Assembly (NCBI RefSeq): GCF_014201835.1
Contig: NZ_JACHFH010000010.1
Coordinates: 1-64,000 of the forward strand
Origin: Pectinatus brassicae
GTDB taxonomy: Bacteria; Bacillota; Negativicutes; Selenomonadales; Selenomonadaceae
Direction of reading: 5' to 3'
DNA length: 64,000 bases
Part shown: positions 24,248 to 34,334 of the stretch, one piece after another
Position numbering within the stretch: the first letter of the stretch is position 1
How the letters are laid out: every line of letters begins with the position of its first letter
Made by a program: the position numbers and the translations under genes
The notes under the pieces: model-generated
What the model saw: only the letters and a program-made list of their open reading frames with translations
Database searches by the model: none
Told to the model about the DNA's origin: nothing

Positions 24248-26701
24248 ATGTCAAAATATAGAGTATATGAACTTGCTAGAGAATTTGCAACCGACAGTAA
24301 AAATATTTTGAATATATTAAAGTCAAATAACATTGAGGTAAAAAGTCATGCCAGTACGGTAGGTGACAATGAACGTAATATTGTAGAAAAAAGTATAAAA
24401 AAAATAGCGACACCAATTGAAAAAAAGGTGCCGGTAAAGCAGCAAACTATGCATTCAGATAGTTCACATAAAACACAGCAGCATGAAAAAAAACAAATGA
24501 ATCGAGGCGGTGACAAAATAAATACTTCAGTATCAAAACAATCAAATAACAGATCTGCAAATAATAGCAGCAGACCTAATAATCATAATACAAATAATAC
24601 CAATAACAACAATAGACACAATGATAAACCTAATGCTAATGGACAGCAGTCCAGAACACAGCAGGCGGTGCAGCATAATAATCAAAAAAATGTGACCCAT
24701 AAAAAACCAGCAGAAGCAAATGCTAATGTAAAGCAGCAAAGTGACAATAATCGCAGCCGTAATAATAATACGCGTAATAGCAATACCAGCAATAATAACC
24801 ACACTTCTAATAATAGACGAAATAACAATAACAATAACAATAACAACAATAACAATAGTAATAATAATCGCAATAATAACAATAGAAAAAGCTGGAAAAA
24901 TAACCGCAACAATAGAAATCATCAGCCAGTGCAGAAACAGGAAATTATTCGTCCTAAAGTAATAAAAGTTGGCGAAAGCATTTCTATTAAAGAATTAGCC
25001 AGCAAAATGACATATACTATTTCTGATGTCATAAAGAAACTTATGATGCTGGGCATAATGGCAACAATCAATCAGGATATCGATTTTGATACGGCTGTAC
25101 TAGTCGCTGCAGAATTTAATATAAACGTAGAAGAATTACCACCAGAAGTTGATTTAACAGAAATACCGGAAATTATAGATGCGGAAAAAGATTTATTGCC
25201 TCGTCCACCGGTTGTTACTGTTATGGGGCATGTTGACCATGGTAAGACATCCTTGCTTGATGTAATAAGAAAATCTTCCGTAACGGCTAATGAAGCTGGT
25301 GGAATAACTCAGCATATCGGTGCCTATCAGGTAATGTGCAAAGACAGAAAAATTGTATTTCTTGATACACCGGGGCATGAGGCCTTTACAGCAATGCGTG
25401 CTCGTGGAGCTCAGGTAACAGATGTTGCTGTACTTGTAGTTGCTGCCGATGATGGTGTTATGCCACAGACACTTGAAGCTATCAATCATGCTAAAGCAGC
25501 TAAGGTGCCAATTGTTGTAGCAATCAATAAAATAGATAAACCTGGTGCTAATCCAGAAAAAGTAAAACAGGAACTGTCTGAGCATGAGCTTATTCCCGAA
25601 GACTGGGGCGGCGATACCATTATGGTACCTGTATCGGCCAAACAGAAAATGGGAATAAACGATTTATTGGAAATGATATTATTAGTAGCTGAAATGGGCG
25701 AACTTAAAGCTAATCCAAATCGTGATGCCCGTGGTATAATCATTGAAGCTGAGCTTGATAAAGGCCGTGGGCCGGTAGCAACAGTTTTAGTACAAAATGG
25801 TACGCTCCATGTTGGTGACTCAATAATTGCTGGAACGACTTTTGGTAAAGTAAGAGCTATGATTAATGATCGTGGCGAAAAAGTTAAAAAAGCAGGTCCA
25901 TCTGTACCAGTTGAAGTTTTAGGTTTATCTGATGTACCAGCTGCTGGTGATGAAATGGCAGCCTTAGATGAACATTTAGCTCGTACAATTTCGGAAAAAC
26001 GTATTGAAAAACAACGTACAGAGCTTATCAATAATAAAAAAGTATCATTGGATGATTTATTCCAGCAGATAAGTGAAGGTCAGATAAAAGATCTTAATAT
26101 CCTGATAAAAGCAGATGTACAGGGTTCACTAGAAGCACTGAAAACATCTTTACTAGGACTCAATAAAAGTGATGAAGTGCGCGTAAGCATAATTCATACT
26201 GGAGTTGGCGGCGTAAATGAATCTGATGTTATGCTGGCTTCTGCGGCTAATGCCTTAATCTTGGCATTTAATGTACGTCCTGATGCCAATGCTAGAAAAT
26301 TAGCTGATACTGAAAGCATAGATATTCGTACTTATCGTGTTATTTATGAAGCAATAAATGATATTGAAGCAGCAATGAAAGGGATGCTTGCACCTAAATA
26401 TAAGGAAGTAATTCAAGGTAAGGTTGAAATTCGTCAGGTAATGAAATTCTCCAAAGCCCTAGTTGCTGGCTCATATGTATTAGAAGGTAAGATAACCAAT
26501 TCCTCACAGATTCGCATTATTCGTGATAATGTTGTTGTATTTGAAGGAAATATTGATTCGCTGCGCCGCTTTAAAGATGATGTTAAAGAAGTGGCTGCTG
26601 GTTATGAATGTGGTATAACTCTTGAAAATTATCGTGACTTTAGAGAAAAAGATATTATCGAAGCTTATACCATGGAAGAGATAGCTCCGCAGAGCTTGTA
26701 A
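24248..26701 (+). CDS. infB: Translation initiation factor IF-2
   Basis: IF-2 is the GTPase that positions initiator tRNA on the ribosome. The 817-residue protein has an IF2-N segment at the start, a second IF2-N domain (~245-297), the G domain with [12 protein letters not shown] (~327), DTPGHEAF and NKIDKP, and then domains II, III and the C-terminal tRNA-binding domain. Between the N-terminal segments (about residues 95-225) lies a linker made largely of Asn, Arg, Ser, Thr, Gln and His, with 12 consecutive Asn at residues 192-203. Many bacteria have a variable linker here, but it is usually Ala/Pro/Glu/Lys/Gly-rich. The gene overlaps no neighbour, but lies tightly between ylxQ and rbfA. Confidence 0.97.
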   Translation: MSKYRVYELAREFATDSKNILNILKSNNIEVKSHASTVGDNERNIVEKSIKKIATPIEKKVPVKQQTMHSDSSHKTQQHEKKQMNRGGDKINTSVSKQSNNRSANNSSRPNNHNTNNTNNNNRHNDKPNANGQQSRTQQAVQHNNQKNVTHKKPAEANANVKQQSDNNRSRNNNTRNSNTSNNNHTSNNRRNNNNNNNNNNNNSNNNRNNNNRKSWKNNRNNRNHQPVQKQEIIRPKVIKVGESISIKELASKMTYTISDVIKKLMMLGIMATINQDIDFDTAVLVAAEFNINVEELPPEVDLTEIPEIIDAEKDLLPRPPVVTVMGHVDHGKTSLLDVIRKSSVTANEAGGITQHIGAYQVMCKDRKIVFLDTPGHEAFTAMRARGAQVTDVAVLVVAADDGVMPQTLEAINHAKAAKVPIVVAINKIDKPGANPEKVKQELSEHELIPEDWGGDTIMVPVSAKQKMGINDLLEMILLVAEMGELKANPNRDARGIIIEAELDKGRGPVATVLVQNGTLHVGDSIIAGTTFGKVRAMINDRGEKVKKAGPSVPVEVLGLSDVPAAGDEMAALDEHLARTISEKRIEKQRTELINNKKVSLDDLFQQISEGQIKDLNILIKADVQGSLEALKTSLLGLNKSDEVRVSIIHTGVGGVNESDVMLASAANALILAFNVRPDANARKLADTESIDIRTYRVIYEAINDIEAAMKGMLAPKYKEVIQGKVEIRQVMKFSKALVAGSYVLEGKITNSSQIRIIRDNVVVFEGNIDSLRRFKDDVKEVAAGYECGITLENYRDFREKDIIEAYTMEEIAPQSL
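24821..24856 (+). repeat. Asn-codon microsatellite in infB
   Basis: Twelve AAT/AAC codons in a row, beginning with four copies of the hexamer AATAAC, encode Asn192-203 of IF-2. Units of whole codons mean slippage would change length without a frameshift. Confidence 0.85.
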
Positions 26702-26719
26702 GATAAAGGTTGTGAAACA

Positions 26720-27100
26720 ATGGGTGTTCGTGTTGAAAAAATCCAGGAACAAATAAAGCATGAGGTCAGCCAAATCATTTTGCGTGGATTAAAAGATCCA
26801 CGCATAGGCTTTGTAACTATTACTAGTGTGGATGTATCCAGTGATTTACGTAATGCGCGTATTTATGTAAGTATATTAGGCAATGACAAGCAATTTGAAG
26901 ATACATGGCAGGGGCTAAAAAACTCCGTAGGGTACATTCGGCAGGAATTAGCTAAGCATATGCGTTTAAGATATGTGCCGCAGCTGTCTTTTTATCCTGA
27001 TACAACCATGGAATATAGTGCACATATTCAAAAACTTATCAATAAAATACATCAGTCGGATCAAGAGGGGATAACTGACGATGGAAATAACGATAAATGA
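26720..27100 (+). CDS. rbfA: Ribosome-binding factor A
   Basis: RbfA is a KH-fold 30S assembly and cold-adaptation factor. The 126-residue protein shows RVEKIQEQIKHEVSQII, the conserved LKDPRIGFVTITSVDVSSDLRNARIYVS block and a C-terminal RYVPQLSF stretch. It lies in the usual position after infB, and its end overlaps nrnA by 20 bases. Confidence 0.95.
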   Translation: MGVRVEKIQEQIKHEVSQIILRGLKDPRIGFVTITSVDVSSDLRNARIYVSILGNDKQFEDTWQGLKNSVGYIRQELAKHMRLRYVPQLSFYPDTTMEYSAHIQKLINKIHQSDQEGITDDGNNDK

Positions 27101-28025
27101 TGCTGCAAAAAAAATATCGCAAAATAAAAATATAGCAATTGCCCCGCATGTAAATCCTGATGGTGATGGCCTTGGTTCAACACTAGGTCTTTACCATGCT
27201 TTGGTAAAATCCGGGCATAATGTAAAAATATTTGTTGATGACGATATTCCTAATGCTTTTCGTTTTTTACCGGGCTGGGAAAATTTTATAAGGCCTGAGG
27301 AACAGGTAGATGGTATTGACCTGTTAATTGTTCTTGATGCTGAACCAGAACGTATTGGTCGTGTAACAGAAGTTATAAAAGCGCCAATATTAAATTTAGA
27401 TCATCATCGATCTAATACAAAAACGGCAAATTTTTTATATTTGGCACCAGAAAGAGCTGCTACCGGTGAAATTATTTATTTGCTGCTCGACAATATGCAG
27501 ATTGAACTTGATACGAATATAGCCATTTGTCTGTATACAGCTATTGCAACTGACTGTGGCTTTTTTAAGTATTCCAATACCAGCAGCTTTACGATGCAGA
27601 CAGCAGCTAAAATGCTTGATTATGGTGTAGAACCAAATCGTATATCAGAGGCATTAGAGCAAAAGAAATTTACTGATGTAAAAATACTTCCAGCAGTTAT
27701 TGATACTTTAACATTATATAATGATGGGAAAATTGCCATTATCAGTGTAACTAAGGATATCAAAGAAAATTGTGACAGTACAGCTGATTTTGTTGAATAT
27801 GCCCGTATCATCGAAGGCGTTGATGTTGCTATTGTTGTAAAATATTCTGATGATAAAGTTACGCGTATCAGTATGCGCTCTAAGTATACTGATGTGGCGT
27901 CAATTGCTGAGAAATTGGGCGGCGGTGGTCATATAAGAGCTGCCGGCTGTACAATAAATGACGATTTGGTAAATGCTCGTAAGTGTATTTTGGCTGTAGT
28001 GGAAGCAGAAATGGCGGCGAAATAA
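27081..28025 (+). CDS. nrnA: Oligoribonuclease/pAp phosphatase NrnA (DHH-DHHA1)
   Basis: NrnA degrades nano-RNAs and dephosphorylates 3'-phosphoadenosine 5'-phosphate. The 314-residue protein has the DHH domain, with HVNPDGDGLGST, VLDAEP and NLDHHRS metal-binding motifs, and the DHHA1 domain with GGGGHIRAAG. Its start lies inside rbfA with GAGGGG ten bases upstream; truB follows directly. This matches the Firmicute infB-rbfA-nrnA-truB order. Confidence 0.95.
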   Translation: MEITINDAAKKISQNKNIAIAPHVNPDGDGLGSTLGLYHALVKSGHNVKIFVDDDIPNAFRFLPGWENFIRPEEQVDGIDLLIVLDAEPERIGRVTEVIKAPILNLDHHRSNTKTANFLYLAPERAATGEIIYLLLDNMQIELDTNIAICLYTAIATDCGFFKYSNTSSFTMQTAAKMLDYGVEPNRISEALEQKKFTDVKILPAVIDTLTLYNDGKIAIISVTKDIKENCDSTADFVEYARIIEGVDVAIVVKYSDDKVTRISMRSKYTDVASIAEKLGGGGHIRAAGCTINDDLVNARKCILAVVEAEMAAK

Positions 28026-28026
28026 C

Positions 28027-28899
28027 ATGGGAATTAATGGCTTTATAAATGTGCTTAAACCGCCGGGAATGACATCACATGATGTAGTTGGTTGTATGCG
28101 ACGTGTCTATAAAACTAAAAAAGTCGGTCATGCTGGTACACTTGATCCAGCGGCAGCGGGTGTACTTATAATAGCAATTGGTTATGCTACGCGTGTTTTA
28201 GAATATATTACTGATGTTGATAAAGGTTATCGTGCTGAGGTTTTATTGGGAATAAAAACTGACAGCGGTGATGATACTGGTAAAATTTTAGAACAAAGTG
28301 ATGTAGTTATGCCAGATGAGGCTAAGATACATGAGGTCCTAGAACAATTTCAGGGTGAAATAGAGCAGGTGCCGCCTGTATATTCAGCCATAAAAATTAA
28401 TGGGCAAAAAGCTTATGATTTAGCGCGAAAAAATATAGCTGTTGAAATGCCTAAGCGCCAGGTGATGATTCATGATATTTCACTGCAGAATATTTATGAA
28501 AAAAGTTTTTGCATTGATGTAAACTGTTCTAAAGGAACCTACATACGTTCATTATGCAGTGATATTGGTGATGCTTTGGGAATTCCAGCTACAATGGCTT
28601 TTTTAGTGCGTACAGGTATTGGACGTTTTAAGTTAACAGAGGCCTTTACGCTCGAAGAAATAGCCAATGCGCCTTTAGCTGTTTTACAGGGAATGGACAG
28701 TCTATTAGGACAAATGGATGATTATGAAATAAATGATGCAGCTATGGCTGACTTTCGTCAGGGTAAACGCATTGCTTATACTGGCATAAAAGACGAGGGA
28801 ACGGTATTGCTCGTTCATAACAAAGATGATTTTGCCGGTATCGGCAAAATTACTGCTGATAAAAATATAGCACCGCATAAGGTTTTTGCTGATAAATAA
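28027..28899 (+). CDS. truB: tRNA pseudouridine-55 synthase TruB
   Basis: TruB makes pseudouridine 55 in the tRNA T-loop. The 290-residue protein has the catalytic Asp40 in GHAGTLDPAAAGVL, the KVGH and YSAIKINGQKAYDLAR motifs, and a C-terminal PUA-like portion. It starts one base after nrnA. In most Firmicutes ribF follows; here a strong terminator and a converging LPS operon follow instead, so this operon ends at truB. Confidence 0.96.
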   Translation: MGINGFINVLKPPGMTSHDVVGCMRRVYKTKKVGHAGTLDPAAAGVLIIAIGYATRVLEYITDVDKGYRAEVLLGIKTDSGDDTGKILEQSDVVMPDEAKIHEVLEQFQGEIEQVPPVYSAIKINGQKAYDLARKNIAVEMPKRQVMIHDISLQNIYEKSFCIDVNCSKGTYIRSLCSDIGDALGIPATMAFLVRTGIGRFKLTEAFTLEEIANAPLAVLQGMDSLLGQMDDYEINDAAMADFRQGKRIAYTGIKDEGTVLLVHNKDDFAGIGKITADKNIAPHKVFADK

Positions 28900-28938
28900 A
28901 AATAGCAGCGTCCAATTAAGGATGCTGCTATTTTTATA
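28900..28938. terminator. Bidirectional terminator: truB operon and LPS operon
   Basis: AAATAGCAGCGTCC pairs with GGATGCTGCTATTT (one G-T wobble) around AATTAA, flanked by A-rich and T-rich runs. It closes both converging operons. Confidence 0.85.
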
Positions 28939-28955
28939 TTTAATTTTTTTGATGA

Positions 28956-29957
28956 TCAAATATTTAGAAGGCGGGAAACTTTGGTTTTGATTTTATTATA
29001 GGAATACTGTAAATACCAATAAATTCCTTGTGTATATTTCCTATATAAAATATGGGAATAGCCCATTCGTTTCATAGTCTTATAGGATGTAGCCTTACTT
29101 AATGGAGAGCCATTCCATAAAGAGGATTTTTCTATGGAGAAAAATTTTTCTTTTAATGGATTAAGACACCATTCATCCCAAGGTTTATAACGACCGACAT
29201 AATGTACAAACACAGTATCAGCAGGAATTGATATATTTTTATATTTTAAATCAAGTAAATAATCATATTTTTTATCCAAGTAAATACATTTTTCATCAAG
29301 AACAAGATTTAGGGCATCTTGATCCTGCCAATTAAATCGATCACGATTTTTAAAGGCAATATCCATAGTTTTGGAAGAAATATCCTCGTTATTCCAATTG
29401 GGAACATTGATAAACATAAACCCAGCATTAAAATAAGAAGAACCCTTTAAGTTTAGGAAGGCAGATTGTCGTTGCCGTACTATTGTAATATCATTTACTA
29501 CAGCAGCAATTTTATTATCAAAATGGATGTTGGAGAATTCCTTTAATGAACCAAAACATTGAATATCAGCATCTATATAGATAATTTTACTGACTAGTCC
29601 ATTTAGAATTTTTGGCATAAGCAGTCTATTATATGTAGCCTTAGCAAAATGATTAGTATAGGAGAAGTCCTCAAATATAGCAGGATTAATTAAATATATG
29701 ATGACAGTTGCATTATTATTTAATGCAAATAGCTTAAGTTTATTTTTATTTTCTTCATCAATAAAATCAATGAAAACATGAAATATTATTTTTTCATGAG
29801 GGTTATTATTAATGATTGAAGTCATCGATACGCCCATCGGTCTGACAAAATTATTATCAATACCATAGCCAATATTAATAGAATTATCATATTCAAATTT
29901 AGTTAGTGGCACCTTGCTATAAATAAATTTTTGTAGCACGAATTGTTTTGATTGCAT
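28956..29957 (-). CDS. Glycosyltransferase family 8 (LPS core hexosyltransferase)
   Basis: This 333-residue GT-A enzyme resembles the LPS core alpha-glucosyl/galactosyltransferases (WaaO/WaaJ-type). It has NIGYGIDNNFVRPMGVSMTS, the DxD motif in IYIDADIQC (Asp129/Asp131), WQDQDALN and a HYVGRYKPWDEW motif, followed by the small C-terminal domain of LPS GT8 enzymes. It should transfer a sugar from a UDP-sugar to the outer core on the cytoplasmic face. GGAG precedes the ATG. It is the last gene of the LPS operon. The exact sugar is unknown. Confidence 0.88.
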   Translation of the reverse strand: MQSKQFVLQKFIYSKVPLTKFEYDNSINIGYGIDNNFVRPMGVSMTSIINNNPHEKIIFHVFIDFIDEENKNKLKLFALNNNATVIIYLINPAIFEDFSYTNHFAKATYNRLLMPKILNGLVSKIIYIDADIQCFGSLKEFSNIHFDNKIAAVVNDITIVRQRQSAFLNLKGSSYFNAGFMFINVPNWNNEDISSKTMDIAFKNRDRFNWQDQDALNLVLDEKCIYLDKKYDYLLDLKYKNISIPADTVFVHYVGRYKPWDEWCLNPLKEKFFSIEKSSLWNGSPLSKATSYKTMKRMGYSHILYRKYTQGIYWYLQYSYNKIKTKVSRLLNI

Positions 29958-29991
29958 AAAATCTCCAATTTCTGTAATCGTAATATATATT

Positions 29992-31326
29992 TTAGTGATA
30001 TTTTATTAGATAACGACTTATTATTCGTAATAAAATAATAAATACGATAAAAATATAGAAATATAATAAATAAGTTTTTTTAAAAATTTTTATTGTTGTT
30101 ACATTAGTAGTTTGATAATTGTATTTTATATATAGACCCCATATAAAGAAATATGCAGCTATAGTATTTAGATTTGAAAAATTATAATCAACTAATCCAT
30201 GCAGGAGATAATTAATTGTTATTAAAAAGAAGCCTAAATCTAGAGGATCCTTTTTCTTTTTCCAATTTTTGATAGTAAAAAATATTATATTACCATAATA
30301 TAATATGTATAATAAGGCGCCAATAATTCCAAACTGCGCTAAAAACATTACTAGTTCATTATGTGCATGGGGAATTACTAAAGTATTATTAATATTGGCG
30401 GATAAATCATGTTTGAGATTTTCTTTTGATTCATCAGATATTAGATTTTGTTTAAGTATAGCATTTGGAAAGTTATCTAAGCCTACACCAAAATAAAAAT
30501 TATGTAGGAATAATCGATATCCATCTCTCATATAGAAATAATGTCCACGGGTAGATACATTATTAGTGTTAAAAATGTTATTCACACGATTATTTATTTT
30601 TCCATTAAAAGAATAAAGACTAGTAAGCAAAGTGATAAAGATTAGTATAAAAATAAATTTTATATACCATTTTTTAATTAAAACAAAAAACAGAAAAAAA
30701 CAGTCAATAATGAAGATAATCCAAATAGCTCTAGTATTATTGGTGAATAAACTTATTAATACAATAGATGTTATTATTAAAATGAGGATTCTTTGATAAA
30801 ATTTAAGATGTTTTCTTAAACAGAAGATAAAAAAAACGGGTATTTGTATCAATAATAAATTGGCAAAACTCATAATATTATTATCAAAACCACCAACTCG
30901 ATTTAAGCCATGAGTAAAATAGATATAAATACTATAAACATCATTGCAAATAAAGCTAAATAGGAGGGAAAAAAATAATAAATATAATGTATTTTTCCTA
31001 ACATCAAAGAATATAAGGGATAAAAAAGGAATCATCATTTTTATCCAGGCTTCATATGTTAAAATTGATCGAGAAAAATTTGTGCTAAAAAATGAGATAA
31101 AAAATACTATTAAAAAAAATATTATAAGTGGTGATAGATATGGTTTATAATATTCCCAATTAAAATATTTTGAGGATTGTTTTAAATTAAATATAAGTAT
31201 TAATAAAAAGGCAGTACGAATAAATGTGTCGGCAACTTTTCCCTCAATAAAAAAGGTTAAGGAGAATATTAACATACAAAAAATTATTATTTTTTCTAAA
31301 AAACTGTGATATGGTTTAAATATCAT
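29992..31326 (-). CDS. waaL: O-antigen ligase family protein (WaaL-like)
   Basis: The 444-residue protein is strongly hydrophobic, with about 11-12 membrane segments and one large external loop. The loop holds RGHYFYMRDGYRLF, GVGLDNF and the conserved HAHNE motif that marks Wzy/WaaL-type polymerases and ligases. In this LPS core operon, ligation of O-antigen or another glycan to lipid A-core is the likely role, although an O-antigen polymerase cannot be excluded. It begins 2 bases after htrL-like, with AGGAGG 11 bases before the ATG. The coding sequence is extremely AT-rich (the 60 bases from 30001 contain 9 G/C). Confidence 0.8.
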   Translation of the reverse strand: MIFKPYHSFLEKIIIFCMLIFSLTFFIEGKVADTFIRTAFLLILIFNLKQSSKYFNWEYYKPYLSPLIIFFLIVFFISFFSTNFSRSILTYEAWIKMMIPFLSLIFFDVRKNTLYLLFFSLLFSFICNDVYSIYIYFTHGLNRVGGFDNNIMSFANLLLIQIPVFFIFCLRKHLKFYQRILILIITSIVLISLFTNNTRAIWIIFIIDCFFLFFVLIKKWYIKFIFILIFITLLTSLYSFNGKINNRVNNIFNTNNVSTRGHYFYMRDGYRLFLHNFYFGVGLDNFPNAILKQNLISDESKENLKHDLSANINNTLVIPHAHNELVMFLAQFGIIGALLYILYYGNIIFFTIKNWKKKKDPLDLGFFLITINYLLHGLVDYNFSNLNTIAAYFFIWGLYIKYNYQTTNVTTIKIFKKTYLLYFYIFIVFIILLRIISRYLIKYH

Positions 31327-31328
31327 TA

Positions 31329-32249
31329 CTATTTAAACCTCCTGAATAAATAGTTTAGATAATAATTAAAAGCTTGGTTGTATTTTTTTTCTTTTAGAGA
31401 TATTTTACATAATTTTTTATACTGTTGGTAATTTTTTTTCTTGAAAGGTCTTATCGTTAAATGTTCTGCACCTAATTCCTTAAACCAACTAAGCCATGTA
31501 TCGGTTTTATACAATTTAAAGATATCAGGGTTTTTCCTATAAGCCATTAAAGCTATTGTCTGATCATCATCAGCAAATCCGCAATCGGTAAGGCTTATCA
31601 TGCTTTCACGGCAAAGATTGTGATAGACAGGCCATAAGAATTGTGGACCTATGATACCAGTGCCGGTTATTATGGAATCCATATCTTTAACAATATCAAA
31701 AATAGGTTTATCAATTCCCACATCTTCTATTACGAAAAGGTGCATCTTATCAACAAAATCATACTGCCAGAGAAAATCAAATTCTTTGGTATGAGGATAA
31801 TCGTCAGTGCCGTTTTTGTTAAAACCAAAATCAAGCCAGGCGATAAATCCTTTGGCTAAATCACGTTTTATAGCATCATCTACAAAATAAGATTTTAGAT
31901 AAGTAATATAATTATATTTGACATTCCAAGATTCAGGGTTATTAGGGGCTTTTCGGAAATAGCGGAAAATTTTTGATTGCATTGCTAAAGATATTTTTTC
32001 ATAAATTTCTTTATCACAGTTGAGAAAATTATCAATTACTATCACTGTTGTGCGATTTTCTAAACCATAAGATTTTCTTATATTAAAAATTTCTTCGGCA
32101 AAATCTTTTTCGGTATATATTATAAGATTGTTTTTAATTCTGGCCCAGAATTTAAAATAATCAATATATTTGTTGCTGCTTCGTTGGGAGTTTGACCAGT
32201 TATTACGGCCTATATCGAAAAATGCGGTAACAATTGTTAGTTCGCTCAT
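31329..32249 (-). CDS. WlaTC/HtrL (YibB) family protein, putative glycosyltransferase
   Basis: This 306-residue protein resembles the HtrL/YibB family found beside E. coli LPS core genes and as WlaTC in Campylobacter. It opens with LTIVTAFFDIGRNNW and contains WLDFGFN, which may act as an acidic metal-binding motif, and FADDDQTIAL. The family is poorly characterised; it probably has a GT-A-like fold. In the operon between a GT4 enzyme and the O-antigen ligase, an outer-core sugar transfer is likely. RBS AAGGAC precedes the ATG. Confidence 0.78.
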   Translation of the reverse strand: MSELTIVTAFFDIGRNNWSNSQRSSNKYIDYFKFWARIKNNLIIYTEKDFAEEIFNIRKSYGLENRTTVIVIDNFLNCDKEIYEKISLAMQSKIFRYFRKAPNNPESWNVKYNYITYLKSYFVDDAIKRDLAKGFIAWLDFGFNKNGTDDYPHTKEFDFLWQYDFVDKMHLFVIEDVGIDKPIFDIVKDMDSIITGTGIIGPQFLWPVYHNLCRESMISLTDCGFADDDQTIALMAYRKNPDIFKLYKTDTWLSWFKELGAEHLTIRPFKKKNYQQYKKLCKISLKEKKYNQAFNYYLNYLFRRFK

Positions 32250-32274
32250 GATAGCACGTCCTTTTTATATACGT

Positions 32275-33318
32275 TTAGATAAGATTTTGAATTAAGACTA
32301 AATAACTCTGTAACATTTGTGACTCGGCAAATTTTTGGCAAACAGTATTATAGCCATTATTGATCAAGAAATCTACGTCAATTTTTTTATGTTTTATTTG
32401 TAATAGGCAGTGGGCTAAGCTTTTATAATCTTCCGGTGGGAATAGTAAACCATTGTAATTATCGGTTATTAATTCTCTAGCGACGGAGATATCGGTAAAA
32501 AGAACAGGGCATTTAGAGGCCATAGCCTCACATGCTACTAAGCCTTGTCCTTCATAATGGGTAGAGAGAACAAATGTATCTATTTGAGGAATAAGGTCAG
32601 TAAATTTGCCTGTTGTGAAAAATACATTATTGTTTAAATCATGTTTGTTTACATAGTTTTCACATTTACTTTTAGTTTTTCCAGTGCCCATCAATATTAA
32701 ATTTACTGTTTCATTATGGTTCTTTATTAAATATTCTACAGCCTTGATTAATGTAAGATGGTCTTTTTGTTTAGCAAATCTAGCCACCATCCCGATTGTG
32801 AAAATGTCATGCGTTTTTTTGGGAACTTCAGAAAATTTTTTTATCTCGATACCATTATATATAACGCTGACTTTATTTTTATTAATATATTGTTTTTTTA
32901 GATGCTCAGCTACAGTTTGGGAAACGCATATATATTTGGTAGTATACTTATCTAAGTATTTTGTCAGATAACGGCGTAAAATAGTATATTTTTCTGTATT
33001 ATGCTCAATATGAATTAATTTTACATCCATTTTACTATGAGCTAAAGCAAATTTAGTCCAAATGTGAGTACTGTAGCCATGAACCATAATTAAATCAGGC
33101 TGAAAAGCTCGGATTAGTTTACTTAATGATAAAATATAATCTAATATAAATTTATCTTTAATTACAGTAATGTTTTCTAAAGAAGTATTATTGTATTTAC
33201 GAAAAATATTTATTACATTGTACCCATTGTTTTTAAGAAAATTACTAATAGTCATGGAAACATTTAATGCTCCTGAAGGATTACCGGATACGATATTGAA
33301 AATTTTTTTAGCGGTCAT
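32275..33318 (-). CDS. Glycosyltransferase family 4
   Basis: The 347-residue GT-B enzyme shows the GT4 hallmarks: N-terminal acceptor domain with SGNPSGALNVSM, the hinge IYNGIEIKKF, the donor-domain start GMVARFAKQKDH, and the E-x7-E type motif in YEGQGLVACEAM. These enzymes are retaining transferases using nucleotide sugars. A GGGGG stretch precedes the ATG. Its operon position predicts a core or outer-core LPS sugar; donor and acceptor are not determinable from sequence. Confidence 0.88.
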   Translation of the reverse strand: MTAKKIFNIVSGNPSGALNVSMTISNFLKNNGYNVINIFRKYNNTSLENITVIKDKFILDYILSLSKLIRAFQPDLIMVHGYSTHIWTKFALAHSKMDVKLIHIEHNTEKYTILRRYLTKYLDKYTTKYICVSQTVAEHLKKQYINKNKVSVIYNGIEIKKFSEVPKKTHDIFTIGMVARFAKQKDHLTLIKAVEYLIKNHNETVNLILMGTGKTKSKCENYVNKHDLNNNVFFTTGKFTDLIPQIDTFVLSTHYEGQGLVACEAMASKCPVLFTDISVARELITDNYNGLLFPPEDYKSLAHCLLQIKHKKIDVDFLINNGYNTVCQKFAESQMLQSYLVLIQNLI

Positions 33319-33347
33319 TATTATACTGCCCCCAATATATGGATTTG

Positions 33348-34334
33348 TTATAAAAGATGGTTTTCCAGCAGAATCGTTTTTATTCGTTCAAATTTTATTT
33401 CGTCCATACAGGTTTGTCCGGCAGGTTTAGGACATTTATCCCAATTAAGGCAAGGAACACAAGGTAATTTACTTTGTACTACAATGGCATTTTTGGGAGC
33501 CCAGCGCAATGGGTCACTAGGACCGTAAAGTGCGATAATTGGCAGCTTTTTAACTGTACCTAAAATATGGAGCGGACCAGTACACATAGATAAAGCCCAA
33601 GAAGCGTATTTTGCTAATTCTGGTAAATCACGTAAAGTAAGTTTACCAGAGAGATCTATTTTATTGCCAGTTATGCTTTTTATGTAGTTGCTGTCATTGC
33701 CAGAACCAATGTATATAGGAATAATACCGTTGTCATTCAAATAGCAGTTAAGCTTGCCTAATTCTTTGAGATTCCAATTTTTAATGTCAGCTGCTGTTCT
33801 TGGGACTATGAGAACTATTTGTTTAGTGGTATCATGGATAGTTTTTATCCAGTCAGCTATTTCTAATTGACGCTCATGTGTACAGTTACCAATTCGGGGA
33901 GTTAAGTTATTTTTGTCAAAATTAATATTTAATAGAGTTTTTGCATATAAAGAAAAATCCTCTACAGCTTTTGCAGTCATTTCTTTTCTTGGGAAAAAAT
34001 GGTGCCGGTTTATGGAAACACAATAACCCTTGTTAAGTAAGCGGCAACCAGCTTGCCAAGCGAATATTGTTGAACTTAATCGGCCATCAACAATTATGGC
34101 ATCAGTATAACCTTTTTGTTTTATTTGGGCGATGATATTTTTTTTTGCTTGCTTATGTTTATAAGAAAAAACATCATCGATATATATATGGTTTTGTAAA
34201 ATATCAGTTGCTTTATCGGCTGCTAAAAAACCAATCATGACATTTTTAATATTTTCTTTTATAAGTTGTGCAAGTGGTGTTGTTAAAATAACATCACCAA
34301 TGCCCAGACGGTTTATAATTAATATTTTTTGCAT
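33348..34334 (-). CDS. Heptosyltransferase-family glycosyltransferase (GT9)
   Basis: This 328-residue GT-B enzyme belongs to GT9. It has the ILIINRLGIGDVILTTP start, a donor-domain CTGPLHILG motif and ALYGPSDP. A C-terminal cysteine cluster (CVPCLNWDKC plus TC) is typical of the family. A second GT9 gene in the operon looks like WaaC, so this one could add a further heptose (WaaF/WaaQ-like) or another sugar. Its ATG overlaps the stop of the upstream GT4 gene by one base (TAATG), showing tight coupling. Confidence 0.85.
   Translation of the reverse strand: MQKILIINRLGIGDVILTTPLAQLIKENIKNVMIGFLAADKATDILQNHIYIDDVFSYKHKQAKKNIIAQIKQKGYTDAIIVDGRLSSTIFAWQAGCRLLNKGYCVSINRHHFFPRKEMTAKAVEDFSLYAKTLLNINFDKNNLTPRIGNCTHERQLEIADWIKTIHDTTKQIVLIVPRTAADIKNWNLKELGKLNCYLNDNGIIPIYIGSGNDSNYIKSITGNKIDLSGKLTLRDLPELAKYASWALSMCTGPLHILGTVKKLPIIALYGPSDPLRWAPKNAIVVQSKLPCVPCLNWDKCPKPAGQTCMDEIKFERIKTILLENHLL

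Noticed and set aside
24542-24922. Open frames of Ile/Val- or Leu-rich composition opposite or beside the infB linker
   Set aside because: They are mirror images of the AAT/AAC codon repeats of IF-2, with no ribosome-binding site or plausible protein composition.
25486-26031. 181-codon open frame antisense to infB
   Set aside because: A shadow of the conserved IF-2 GTPase region; no independent support.
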